The translations under genes were made by a program, and so were the position numbers. From Chryseobacterium polytrichastri (GTDB lineage: Bacteria > Bacteroidota > Bacteroidia > Flavobacteriales > Weeksellaceae), in assembly GCF_900142445.1 (NCBI RefSeq), contig NZ_FRAV01000005.1, forward strand, positions 124,001 to 188,000: a stretch of 64,000 nucleotides of DNA. Reading direction: 5' to 3'. Below are positions 57,323 to 64,000 of this stretch, piece by piece. The number at the start of each line of letters is the position of its first letter. Within the stretch, counting starts at the first letter, position 1. The notes beneath the pieces are model-generated. The model saw only the letters and a list, made by a program, of their open reading frames with translations. It made no database searches and was not told the origin of the DNA.

Positions 57323-57431
57323 ATAAAACATCTTCATTTTGAAGGAGTTAAAATTTATTAGAATAATTCAATTAAGAAATTTATAATAACCATGATTATT
57401 GACGTATCAAAAAAATAATCGTTTTTTGAGA

Positions 57432-57626
57432 TTATAAAGTTTCAAATAATATTTTAATAACACAAATTAGTATACCTAAAACAAGTATCGTTTTTAATGT
57501 CCAATATTCAAATAGGTTAATCTCTTTATAAATTCCAAATATTGAAGAATTTAGCCCATTATCAGGTTCTACATCAAGTAAATTTTTGATACTTTTTTTC
57601 TCTTCATTACTTAAATCTTCATTCAA
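57432..57626 (-). pseudogene. C-terminal fragment of an unknown membrane-anchored protein
   Basis: A 64-codon frame ending in a predicted transmembrane helix (WTLKTILVLGILICVIKILF). It has no ATG: the open frame continues ten codons upstream (KHYLEKKLKSF) to a stop, so the visible part looks like the 3' remnant of a longer gene whose front was lost at the adjoining inverted repeat. The family is not recognised. A TTG at 57626 could in principle start a short protein. Confidence 0.4.
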
Positions 57627-57672
57627 AAATGATTTAAGCTTCTTTTCTAAATAATGTTTTCAATGATAATAT

Positions 57673-57806
57673 GACACAACGTTAACAGGTTTATATTTTG
57701 TCCGATTAAAAGCACTTCATTGTCGCGCGAGCAACAAAGCAATTAAAAAGCAGAAACTTTCAAGTACCACGTCACTCGGGCATAATTCAAACCTGATGTT
57801 GTGTGC
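57673..57806. repeat. Cassette-like inverted repeat (attC-like shape)
   Basis: Two imperfect inverted arms, ACACAACGTTAACAGGTTT (57674-57692) and AAACCTGATGTTGTGT (57789-57804), differ by a 3-nt insertion and enclose about 96 bp that include a GC-rich patch (TGTCGCGCGAGCAAC) and CACGTCACTCGGG. The right arm is also the last six codons and part of the stop of the membrane-protein gene. The layout is reminiscent of integron attC sites or of Bacteroidetes gene-cassette repeats; no integrase is nearby. Confidence 0.45.
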
Positions 57807-58209
57807 TGTGACTTTTTCTGTACTTGGTATACAGTCGTAAAATTATTGGAGTCGTTGATAATATATAAAGTCCAAAGATTATTTGTAAAACAATTTTATA
57901 ATCATCAGAATTGCCAAATCTTTCAAATGTCAACCAGTTTGTATTTATTAGTACGTCTGAAACAATGATTAAATTAGAAATTATTAAAGCTGGAACAATA
58001 CTTCTTAAAACTAAGATAATAGCTAAAAAATCTAAGAAAGTTAACGATATCCAATATATGTTTTTCCACGTAGGCACATTTTTATTAAGTATTAAGCCAT
58101 GATTTAACAAGTCCAATACATGAGTAGTTGTCCCAATGGCAAAACCTAAAACATAGATTGCTAGCAATATTTTTATTGTCTTAGGATATTCTAAAAAGTC
58201 TATTTTCAA
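57787..58209 (-). CDS. Small polytopic membrane protein
   Basis: A 140-residue protein with four predicted transmembrane helices (about residues 12-32, 49-70, 71-91 and 106-125) and short polar ends. There is no ATG and no internal methionine; TTG at 58209, directly after an in-frame stop, is the only reasonable start. No family is recognised. Its final residues (STQHQV) are encoded inside one arm of the cassette-like inverted repeat. It lies in the unusual interval between rplL and rpoB, suggesting acquisition by insertion. Confidence 0.6.
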   Translation of the reverse strand: MKIDFLEYPKTIKILLAIYVLGFAIGTTTHVLDLLNHGLILNKNVPTWKNIYWISLTFLDFLAIILVLRSIVPALIISNLIIVSDVLINTNWLTFERFGNSDDYKIVLQIIFGLYILSTTPIILRLYTKYRKSHSTQHQV

Positions 58210-58451
58210 TTATTTTCGTTTTTTTTGTCAAATCCTTAAATGAGAATAAATAAGCTATTTGCATATCCTGGTTATCACTTGGTGAACATTGCCCGATTGG
58301 AAAACTTTTCACTTCCTCTGAAAGCATATTTATACTATCTAAAAGTTTTGACATTTATTGGTAGCTTTAAATTTAATGAGTTTAATTACGATAAACCTTT
58401 TGTATCGTTTTTTCAGATTTTTAATAGGTTATTGAAGTTGAGTAATTTTTA

Positions 58452-59444
58452 TCAGTTCTGATTATCCAGTTCAAATTTCACTCTGTCTGCCTCTATCAAA
58501 TTTTTCAGCTCTTTTTCGTCAGGAAGATATGTTCTGTATTTACTTGCGAATAGCTTCTCATTTTCTGACATTACAGAGTACTTTACGACCGTTTCATCTT
58601 TTTCGGTACATAAAATAATTCCTATTGTAGGATTATCATCCGCTTCTTTCTTAAGGTCATTATATATTCTCACATACATGTCCATTTGACCTATCGATTC
58701 GTGAGTCAGTTTATGCGTCTTTAAATCTACAAGCACAAAGCATTTCAGAAAATAGTTATAAAATACAAGATCTATATAGAAATCTGAAGTATCCGTAACA
58801 ATATGTTGCTGCCTTGCAACAAATGCAAAGCCTTTTCCTAATTCCATTAAAAATTGCTGAAGGTGCGTAATTAAAGCTGATTCTATTTGAGTTTCAGCCT
58901 GTGATATGTCTGAAGGAAGTCCTAAGAATTCAAAAATATAAGGGTCTTTAATATAATTGGATATGTGCTTGTTTTCAGCTTCCGGAAATTTTAATAATCT
59001 ACCTAAATACTGGCTATCAATGTTTCTTTGAAGTGTTCTGGTATTCCAGTTTCCTTCAATAGAATGTTCTATATATTGTATCCTGTGTTAAGTATTCTCA
59101 ATTCTACTAATAATTCGGTAGTGAGTCCAGCTCAATTCGGTACGCACTGCGTTCCAAATTGGAAATGCGATGAAAAAAGCTCGCATATTATTAAGATTCC
59201 TATCATTAAATCCCTTTCCAAACTCCACTGATAGATGACTAGCAAGATTTTTCAAGACTGACTTACCATACTTTGCACGAAGTTCACCATTTTGTTCATC
59301 CTCTATAATAAGCTGTCCAATTTCCCAATACATTTTCAGTAATATAGTATTACTGTTTCTATAAACTTGGTCTTTGGCATCAACAATAATTTTTGCAATG
59401 GAACCGTAAAGGTCTTGATTAAATTCTGGTGTCTTTTCTATCAT
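58452..59444 (-). pseudogene. PDDEXK nuclease (DUF1016/YhcG family) interrupted by a stop
   Basis: A single reading frame of 331 codons matching YhcG-type proteins. The N-terminal DUF1016 winged-helix part (MYWEIGQLIIEDEQNG, FNDRNLNNMRAFFIAFP, ELSWTHYRIISRIENT) runs to a TAA at 59090-59088, after which homology continues in the same frame (YIEHSIEGNWNTRTLQRNID) through the nuclease half with the PD-(D/E)xK-like core DFYIDLVFYN...VDLKTHK. About ten residues after the NTRTLQRNI block also seem missing. A nonsense change (for example GAA to TAA) explains the break. Intact members are putative restriction-associated nucleases. It probably no longer makes a full protein. Confidence 0.8.
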
Positions 59445-59599
59445 TTACCAAAATTACAAAATTTACTATTGGATTAATAAAACGATTTTAGAATCGTTTT
59501 GTGAGATTTAGTTTTATCTATTGTTAAGCTGAAAGAGAATCTGATTCTTCTAAAAGCAATTTAAATGAGCTATAACTGATAAAAGAATAAACAAAAAAA

Positions 59600-59628
59600 A
59601 AGCCCGAGCAAATGCTCGGGCTTCATAT
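59600..59628 (-). terminator. Strong terminator between rplL and the rpoBC region
   Basis: The stem AAGCCCGAGCA / TGCTCGGGCTT with a 2-nt loop is followed by nine T residues on the minus strand. It lies 18 bp after the rplL stop and should stop ribosomal-protein transcripts from entering rpoBC. Confidence 0.92.
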
Positions 59629-59645
59629 TTCTAGCGTAAATTGAA

Positions 59646-60011
59646 TTATTTCAATTCTACTTCAGCACCAGCTTCTTCTAATTGCTTCTTAAGAGCTTCA
59701 GCTTCGTCTTTAGAGATACCTGTTTTGATTGCAGCAGGAGCTCCATCTACGATATCTTTAGCTTCTTTAAGACCAGCACCAGTTAAATCTTTTACCAATT
59801 TAACGATAGCTAATTTAGATGCACCTGCAGACTTAAGAATTACGTCGAATTCAGTCTTTTCTTCAGCAGCTTCTCCACCACCTGCAGCAACTACTACAGC
59901 AGCAGCAGCTGGCTCAATTCCGTACTCATCCTTAAGGATAGTAGCTAATTCATTTACGTCTTTTACTGTTAAGTTTACTAGCGTTTCAGCTAAATTTTTT
60001 AAATCTGACAT
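59646..60011 (-). CDS. rplL: 50S ribosomal protein L7/L12
   Basis: A 121-residue stalk protein: N-terminal dimerisation domain ([20 protein letters not shown]), Ala/Gly-rich hinge ([17 protein letters not shown]) and the factor-binding C-terminal domain ([38 protein letters not shown]...). It recruits translation GTPases. It is the last gene of rplK-rplA-rplJ-rplL, followed by a strong terminator. Confidence 0.98.
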   Translation of the reverse strand: MSDLKNLAETLVNLTVKDVNELATILKDEYGIEPAAAAVVVAAGGGEAAEEKTEFDVILKSAGASKLAIVKLVKDLTGAGLKEAKDIVDGAPAAIKTGISKDEAEALKKQLEEAGAEVELK

Positions 60012-60058
60012 TGTTGTAATGTTTTTGTTGATTATTTTATTTAATTTTTTGAGTCTAA

Positions 60059-60655
60059 TTATTCAGCACTTGGAGTTTCTTCCGTGCTTTCTGCAGCAGG
60101 AGCTTCCGGAGCCGCCTCAGCAGGAGTTTCTTCTACAGCAGGAGCAGCAACTTCTTCAGTTGTAGCTTCTACAGCTTCAGATTTGTTTTGAAGAGCAGAA
60201 ACAACTCTTTGAATTGGAGATTGAAGTAATCCGATGATTTCTCCGATCATTTCTTCTCTAGACTTGATGTTAGCAAGTGCAGATAAGTTTTCGTCTCCAA
60301 CATAGAAAGTTTCTTGAAGGTAAGCAGACTTTAAAGCTGGCTTATCTTCTTTCTTTCTGAACCCTTGAATTAATTTCGCAGGAGCATTTGCAGTATCAGA
60401 AACCATTATTGCAGAGTTTCCTTTGAAAGTTTGGAACATTTCAGAGTAATCTACTCCTTCAATTTGTTCCATAGCTTTTTGCAAAAGCGTATTTTTTACT
60501 ACTTTTACTTTGATATTTTGTTTGAAAGCCTGTCTTCTGAATTCTGAAGACTTAGCAGCGTTCAATCCATCTAGATCTGCTACATATACTACTTTTGCAT
60601 CCTGAAGCAAGTCTTTGATCTCTTGTATTGCTACAACTTTTTGGTCTTTTGTCAT
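60059..60655 (-). CDS. rplJ: 50S ribosomal protein L10
   Basis: L10 anchors the L7/L12 dimers. The first 155 residues form the normal L10 fold ([54 protein letters not shown], and the C-terminal helix [17 protein letters not shown]). The last about 40 residues are an acidic, Pro/Ala/Glu-rich low-complexity tail, so the protein (198 residues) is longer than the typical 165-175. It starts 17 bp after rplA, too close for an E. coli-style L10 leader. Confidence 0.97.
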   Translation of the reverse strand: MTKDQKVVAIQEIKDLLQDAKVVYVADLDGLNAAKSSEFRRQAFKQNIKVKVVKNTLLQKAMEQIEGVDYSEMFQTFKGNSAIMVSDTANAPAKLIQGFRKKEDKPALKSAYLQETFYVGDENLSALANIKSREEMIGEIIGLLQSPIQRVVSALQNKSEAVEATTEEVAAPAVEETPAEAAPEAPAAESTEETPSAE

Positions 60656-60672
60656 TGTCTTAAGGATTTATA

Positions 60673-61365
60673 TTAGTTAACAGATTTAGTATCAATTGCA
60701 ATACCAGGGCTCATTGTAGAAGACAAATAAATGCTTTTTACATAAACTCCTTTAGCAGCAGTTGGTTTCATTTTGATCAATGTAGAAATTAATTCCTGAG
60801 CATTTTCTCTGATCTTATCAGCATCAAAAGATACTTTACCGATACCTGCATGGATAATACCATACTTATCTACTTTGAAATCAATTTTACCTGCTTTTAC
60901 TTCAGTTACTGCTTTACCAATTTCCATAGTTACAGTACCTGATTTAGGGTTAGGCATCAAACCTCTTGGTCCTAATACTCTACCTAAAGGTCCTAATTTA
61001 CCCATAACAGCTGGCATAGTAACGATAACGTCAACATCTGTCCAACCATCTTTTATTTTTTGTAAGTACTCGTCAAGACCCACATAATCAGCACCAGCCG
61101 CTTTAGCTTCTGCTTCTTTATCTGGAGTTACTAGAGCTAATACTTTAACATCTTTACCAGTTCCGTGAGGAAGAGATACAACACCTCTTACCATTTGGTT
61201 TGCTTTTCTTGGATCTACACCCAATCTTACAGCGATATCTACAGAAGCATCAAACTTTGCAGTGTTCACTTCTTTTACAAGAGCTGAACCTTCTTCAAGG
61301 TTATAGATTCTTCCTTTTTCTACTTTGCTTAAAGCTTCTTTTTGCTTTTTCGTTAATTTTGCCAT
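60673..61365 (-). CDS. rplA: 50S ribosomal protein L1
   Basis: A 230-residue L1 protein with the family signatures: [35 protein letters not shown] and the terminal [30 protein letters not shown]1 forms the mobile stalk at the tRNA exit site and in many bacteria represses its own operon by binding the leader RNA. It lies 11 bp after rplK. Confidence 0.98.
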   Translation of the reverse strand: MAKLTKKQKEALSKVEKGRIYNLEEGSALVKEVNTAKFDASVDIAVRLGVDPRKANQMVRGVVSLPHGTGKDVKVLALVTPDKEAEAKAAGADYVGLDEYLQKIKDGWTDVDVIVTMPAVMGKLGPLGRVLGPRGLMPNPKSGTVTMEIGKAVTEVKAGKIDFKVDKYGIIHAGIGKVSFDADKIRENAQELISTLIKMKPTAAKGVYVKSIYLSSTMSPGIAIDTKSVN

Positions 61366-61376
61366 TTCTTTAAGTT

Positions 61377-61823
61377 TTAAGCGTTAAAAGTTGGTTTAGT
61401 TCCTGTTACTCTTAATCCCATAGATCTAGCAGTACCTGCAACCATAGAAACAGCAGAATCCATTGTAAAACAGTTTAGGTCAGTCATTTTATCTTCAGCG
61501 ATTTTTTGAACTTGAGCCCAAGATACAGCACCTACTTTGTTTCTGTTAGGTTCTCCAGAACCACCCTTGATCTTAGCCGCATCCATTAACTGGATTGCTG
61601 CAGGAGGAGTTTTAATTACGAATTCAAAAGATTTGTCTTCGTATACTGTAATTACTACAGGTAAAACTTGTCCTGGCTTATCTTGAGTTCTTCCGTTAAA
61701 TTGCTTACAAAACTCCATGATGTTCACACCTGCAGAACCCAATGCTGGACCTACTGGTGGAGAAGGGTTGGCAGCGCCACCTTTCACCTGAAGTTTTACC
61801 ATTTTAAAGACTTTTTTAGCCAT
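61377..61823 (-). CDS. rplK: 50S ribosomal protein L11
   Basis: A 148-residue L11: [36 protein letters not shown] and the C-terminal [12 protein letters not shown] region that binds 23S rRNA in the GTPase-associated centre. It is first in the operon. In most bacteria secE-nusG lie directly upstream; here there is a promoter, a leader of about 93 nt and then unrelated surface-protein genes. Confidence 0.98.
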   Translation of the reverse strand: MAKKVFKMVKLQVKGGAANPSPPVGPALGSAGVNIMEFCKQFNGRTQDKPGQVLPVVITVYEDKSFEFVIKTPPAAIQLMDAAKIKGGSGEPNRNKVGAVSWAQVQKIAEDKMTDLNCFTMDSAVSMVAGTARSMGLRVTGTKPTFNA

Positions 61824-61875
61824 TTTTCTTTATTTTATTTTGAATAATTAATGAGTTTGGAAGCATTTATTATTC

Positions 61876-61910
61876 AGCAGGTTACCGCACTCACATAAAG
61901 TAAACCTACT
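61876..61910 (-). promoter_or_regulatory. Hairpin in the rplK leader
   Basis: In the transcript AGUAGGUU (61910-61903) pairs with AACCUGCU (61883-61876), eight pairs with one G-U, around a 19-nt loop. It starts a few nucleotides after the predicted transcription start and could be a site for autoregulation by L1 or L11; that role is an inference. Confidence 0.45.
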
Positions 61911-61920
61911 TTTCGGACTG

Positions 61921-61950
61921 CAAAATTATGAAATATTTTTGAAATAGCAA
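61921..61950 (-). promoter_or_regulatory. Promoter of the rplKAJL operon
   Basis: On the minus strand TTG (61950-61948, in GTTTGC), a 19-bp spacer and TAATTTTG (61928-61921) match the Bacteroidetes promoter; the predicted start lies about 93 nt before the rplK ATG. Confidence 0.8.
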
Positions 61951-62307
61951 ACGGATACGCTTGATTTTTAGAAAGTTTTACGAAAAAAAATATTTTAGAA
62001 TTTTATTTATGAATGAATTGTAAGTTATTAAATACTTTATTCTCCCTCTTTTTTCCAAATATCTGAACAGCACAATCCCTGCTATCTGTTAAAAAATCTC
62101 ACTAAATATAATAAGGCTCCTAAAAAGCACTGAAAGGTAAACATAAAAAACATACATTTCTCCAACTGATCTTCATTCATTAAGCCTTTTACTCATGAGA
62201 TTCTATTTATTCATAAAATTAACAGACTCTGAATTTATACTGTAGCCCTATTACCATTCCAGAATTTATACGACAGATAAATCATTAAGATCTTTCCATA
62301 AATAAAA

Positions 62308-62338
62308 AACTAGACAATCTTAATAGACCGTCTAGTTT
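62308..62338 (-). terminator. Terminator of the surface-protein gene array
   Basis: The stem AAACTAGAC / GTCTAGTTT (9 bp, 14-nt loop) is followed by TTTTTATTT on the minus strand, about 25 bp after the stop of the last array gene. Confidence 0.8.
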
Positions 62339-62364
62339 CATTATAAGTGAATATGAAATATTAT

Positions 62365-63033
62365 TTAAAACCCTGAAGGCTTATTAATTGTTTTACTTGA
62401 ACCATCATTTCCTCCAAGATCAGTCGTAATATCATTGATATTTTGTTTCGTGATCAATCTTTTATAAGCCATTAAGTAAAGATCTACAGTAAAATTATTA
62501 TATGTTCTTGCCGGATTAGCTGACGCAAGAGCAATAAGCCTACTATTAGAGAACCTTGCTTTTATATGCCATGTTCCGTTACTTTTAAATGCAACCACAT
62601 CCGGAGAACCCTGCCTGTTATCATTGGTTCCGTTATCTCCATAATCCAGAGCAACATTGGTAGATCCGTCATTCATTTTAAATGAATAATTATGAACTAC
62701 CACAAGAAAATTATTGGCATCAATCTTAGTATCATAATCCGTAATTCCTGAACCCGAAACTCCCGTCAGCGATACTTTAAGGTAGTTGAACAAGCCACTG
62801 CTTTCCAAATTAGGATCATACACCTGAAGAGCATTCTCAGAAGTAGCCATAAAGCTTCCTCCCGTCATTGTAGGTTCCCCTGGATTCCTAAGATACAATG
62901 AGTTTGTATAGGTAGTTCCATTTACATCAAGCGTTTCTTGCGGGTTTGTTGTTTTAATACCTACTCTTCCTGACTGTGCATTTAAAAGCAATCCTAAAAA
63001 CATTGCTAATATTATATATGTGTTTCTTTTCAT
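62365..63033 (-). CDS. Exported surface-type protein, array gene 3
   Basis: A 222-residue protein with a signal peptide (cleavage near LLNAQ) and the N-terminal motif GRVGIKTTNPQETLDVNG shared by the next two genes. A central stretch 'DTKIDANNFLVVVHNYSF' and a C-terminal 'FTVDLYLMAYKR' segment align with the other members of the array. The motif resembles the start of collagen-like or tail-fibre/collar proteins of Bacteroidetes; no enzymatic domain is seen. It follows the preceding gene by 9 bp. Confidence 0.7.
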   Translation of the reverse strand: MKRNTYIILAMFLGLLLNAQSGRVGIKTTNPQETLDVNGTTYTNSLYLRNPGEPTMTGGSFMATSENALQVYDPNLESSGLFNYLKVSLTGVSGSGITDYDTKIDANNFLVVVHNYSFKMNDGSTNVALDYGDNGTNDNRQGSPDVVAFKSNGTWHIKARFSNSRLIALASANPARTYNNFTVDLYLMAYKRLITKQNINDITTDLGGNDGSSKTINKPSGF

Positions 63034-63042
63034 GATTGATGA

Positions 63043-63690
63043 TTATTGAAGCCCTACAGGCGTGTTAGTTGATACTCCTGAATATCCGGGCGAAGCTGAT
63101 GAAGATACAGATCCGGTGAATGTTCCCCAATCCTTAACTAATGATTTTTCAAAAACGTTAAGCGTAAGTGTCCATGTTCCATTGGCAGAAGAAACCGTAC
63201 CAGCCCCTTTAAAAGCTAAATTAACGGCATGATACTTATTGCTTCCACTTGTTACTTGGGTCACTTCGGTAGAATATGCTCCGAAAGACTTAGGATTGGT
63301 AGAGGTGTTAGCTGCAGAAATAGCGTCGCTAAACACAGCACCCGTAATTGCAACCACATATTTATTAACATCAAGACCTGTATTCAGGCTTACTACTTCA
63401 TCCTGCTTAACATTTTTCAAAATAATCGTATAGATATTTACGGGAGCTACTTTACGAAGCGAAATATCTAACATCTTAATCTTCCCTACAGGATTAGTAT
63501 CTTTAGAACGTGTAAGTAAAAAGTAACTTCCTTTTGCCGGTGAATTTACTGTATCAATCAAATAAGATTCCACCAATGTTTCTCCTGCCACATCTAAGGT
63601 TCCCTGAGGATTAGCAGTATTGATTCCAACTTGGGCTTGCGCTGCGAAAAAACCGCATATTGTAAGAAATAATGTAATATTTTTTTTCAT
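63043..63690 (-). CDS. Exported surface-type protein, array gene 2
   Basis: A 215-residue protein with signal peptide (cleavage FFAAQA) and QVGINTANPQGTLDVAG, then a domain with 'SLNTGLDVNKYVVAITGAVFSDAI' and 'NGTWTLTLNVFEKSLVKDWGTF'. It is a distant paralogue of its neighbours rather than a recent copy. It lies 10 bp from the upstream gene and 9 bp from the downstream gene, so the three are one operon. Function unknown. Confidence 0.7.
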   Translation of the reverse strand: MKKNITLFLTICGFFAAQAQVGINTANPQGTLDVAGETLVESYLIDTVNSPAKGSYFLLTRSKDTNPVGKIKMLDISLRKVAPVNIYTIILKNVKQDEVVSLNTGLDVNKYVVAITGAVFSDAISAANTSTNPKSFGAYSTEVTQVTSGSNKYHAVNLAFKGAGTVSSANGTWTLTLNVFEKSLVKDWGTFTGSVSSSASPGYSGVSTNTPVGLQ

Positions 63691-63700
63691 TGTATACTTT

Positions 63701-64000
63701 TTATTGAATTAAAGGAGCTGCAGCTGATCCCGTTGTAGACGCACCCAAATCTTGTGTTTTATTTACTTCTTTGGCATACGCTCGGTCAAAAACCAAAAGG
63801 TTAAGCGTCCATACTCCTGTAGGCAAAGAACTGTCAGGCGCAAATCCTTGATAATCTGCTTTAAGTTTCCATGTATCTCCCGAAGAATAGGCGAAAATCT
63901 GCGGAACGGGTGTTAACCAATCTGCAGAGTACGTTCTTACAGGCTGCGTAAATCCAAATGAGGAAATCACCACCAGAAATTTATTAGAATTGATCTTGGT
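63701..64000 (-). CDS. Exported surface-type protein, array gene 1 (C-terminal part)
   Basis: The frame is open to the right edge. The first visible residues TKINSNKFLVVISSFGF align with TKIDANNFLVVVHNYSF of array gene 3, and the later 'TGVWTLNLLVFDRAYAKE' aligns with the NGTWTLTLNVFEK strand of array gene 2. An internal GTG at 63973 is not the real start. The N-terminus and signal peptide lie outside the window. Confidence 0.65.
   Translation of the reverse strand, partial: TKINSNKFLVVISSFGFTQPVRTYSADWLTPVPQIFAYSSGDTWKLKADYQGFAPDSSLPTGVWTLNLLVFDRAYAKEVNKTQDLGASTTGSAAAPLIQ

Larger units (their letters stand above)
61824..62364. other. Intergenic region upstream of rplK
   Basis: The 541 bp hold the rplK leader (61824-61916), its promoter (61921-61950) and, at 62308-62338, the terminator of the next surface-protein gene. 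The middle (about 61960-62300) is AT-rich and shows no open frame, tRNA or repeat that I can support. Confidence 0.6.

Noticed and set aside
57402..57430. A/T-only hairpin (TCAAAAAA ... TTTTTTGA) downstream of the gene fragment
   Set aside because: The stem contains almost no G-C pairs, so I do not call it a terminator.
58240..58461. Plus-strand open frame of 73 codons beside the PDDEXK pseudogene
   Set aside because: It has an ATG, but no recognisable domain, promoter or terminator, and lies in a region of decayed sequence. It may be a remnant, and I could not support it as a gene.
1..64000. CRISPR arrays, tRNA or rRNA genes, insertion sequences and prophage genes
   Set aside because: I looked for regularly spaced repeats, cloverleaf or rRNA signatures, transposase and phage structural genes, and found none. 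The VGINT-type proteins resemble tail-fibre starts but have signal peptides.

Overview
The window looks like chromosomal DNA of a Flavobacteriia species of the Chryseobacterium/Weeksellaceae type. The evidence is low GC, many exported proteins with the type IX secretion (T9SS) C-terminal sorting domain, promoters of the Bacteroidetes type (TTG, about 20 bp, TAnnTTTG), almost no Shine-Dalgarno sequences, DUF5777, DUF5686 and DUF3467 proteins, and the tandem 'VGINTxxPxATLDV' surface proteins. No phage, insertion sequence, CRISPR array, rRNA or tRNA gene was seen.

Layout. 1-4.5 kb: end of a SHOCT-domain gene, a thrombospondin-type-3 repeat protein, a delta-60 repeat T9SS cargo protein, and three genes resembling toxin-immunity families (DUF4272, SMI1/KNR4-like, MORN/YwqK). 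4.7-5.5 kb: an FMN riboswitch and ribB. 5.8-12.5 kb: cell-envelope genes (T9SS cargo, BspA-like repeats, a TonB-receptor-like barrel, a netrin/TIMP-like membrane-anchored protein, a small barrel). 12.6-17.4 kb: response regulator, histidine kinase, porin-like protein and a KgtP-type 2-oxoglutarate symporter, with an 11-bp tandem repeat before the porin that may be the regulator's site. 18.2-23.7 kb: patatin-Omp85 fusion and a DUF5686 protein. 23.8-32.2 kb: ABC exporter, truA, lpxK-punA, TlpA-like thioredoxin, GNAT, dinB, cytoplasmic alpha-amylase. 32.4-41.8 kb: carboxylesterase, AraC/cupin/alcohol dehydrogenase locus, a tandem pair of near-identical exported proteins, a divergent HxlR/NAD(P)-binding pair, and a nucleotide pyrophosphatase.

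42.1-48.2 kb holds the most unusual module: two tandem copies of a DUF5777 barrel - cytochrome c lipoprotein - YceI operon. The upstream copy also carries an exported ankyrin protein and a T9SS-secreted DOMON (probable haem b) protein. It is preceded by a Crp/Fnr regulator gene and a GTGA-N6-TCAC box about 40 bp upstream of the predicted transcription start. I read it as an envelope redox system under Crp/Fnr control.

48.4-61.9 kb is the ribosomal protein/RNA polymerase locus on the minus strand (rplK-rplA-rplJ-rplL, then rpoB-rpoC). It is odd in three ways. rplK has no secE/nusG upstream and its own promoter. A strong terminator follows rplL. About 2.6 kb separate rplL from rpoB, holding a PDDEXK (DUF1016) nuclease gene broken by an in-frame stop, a membrane-protein gene and a gene fragment separated by a cassette-like inverted repeat; rpoB then has its own promoter and a leader of about 330 nt. 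The right edge holds three tandem surface-protein genes. Three imperfect palindromic intergenic elements (near 23.1, 32.3 and 33.9 kb) look like small dispersed repeats.
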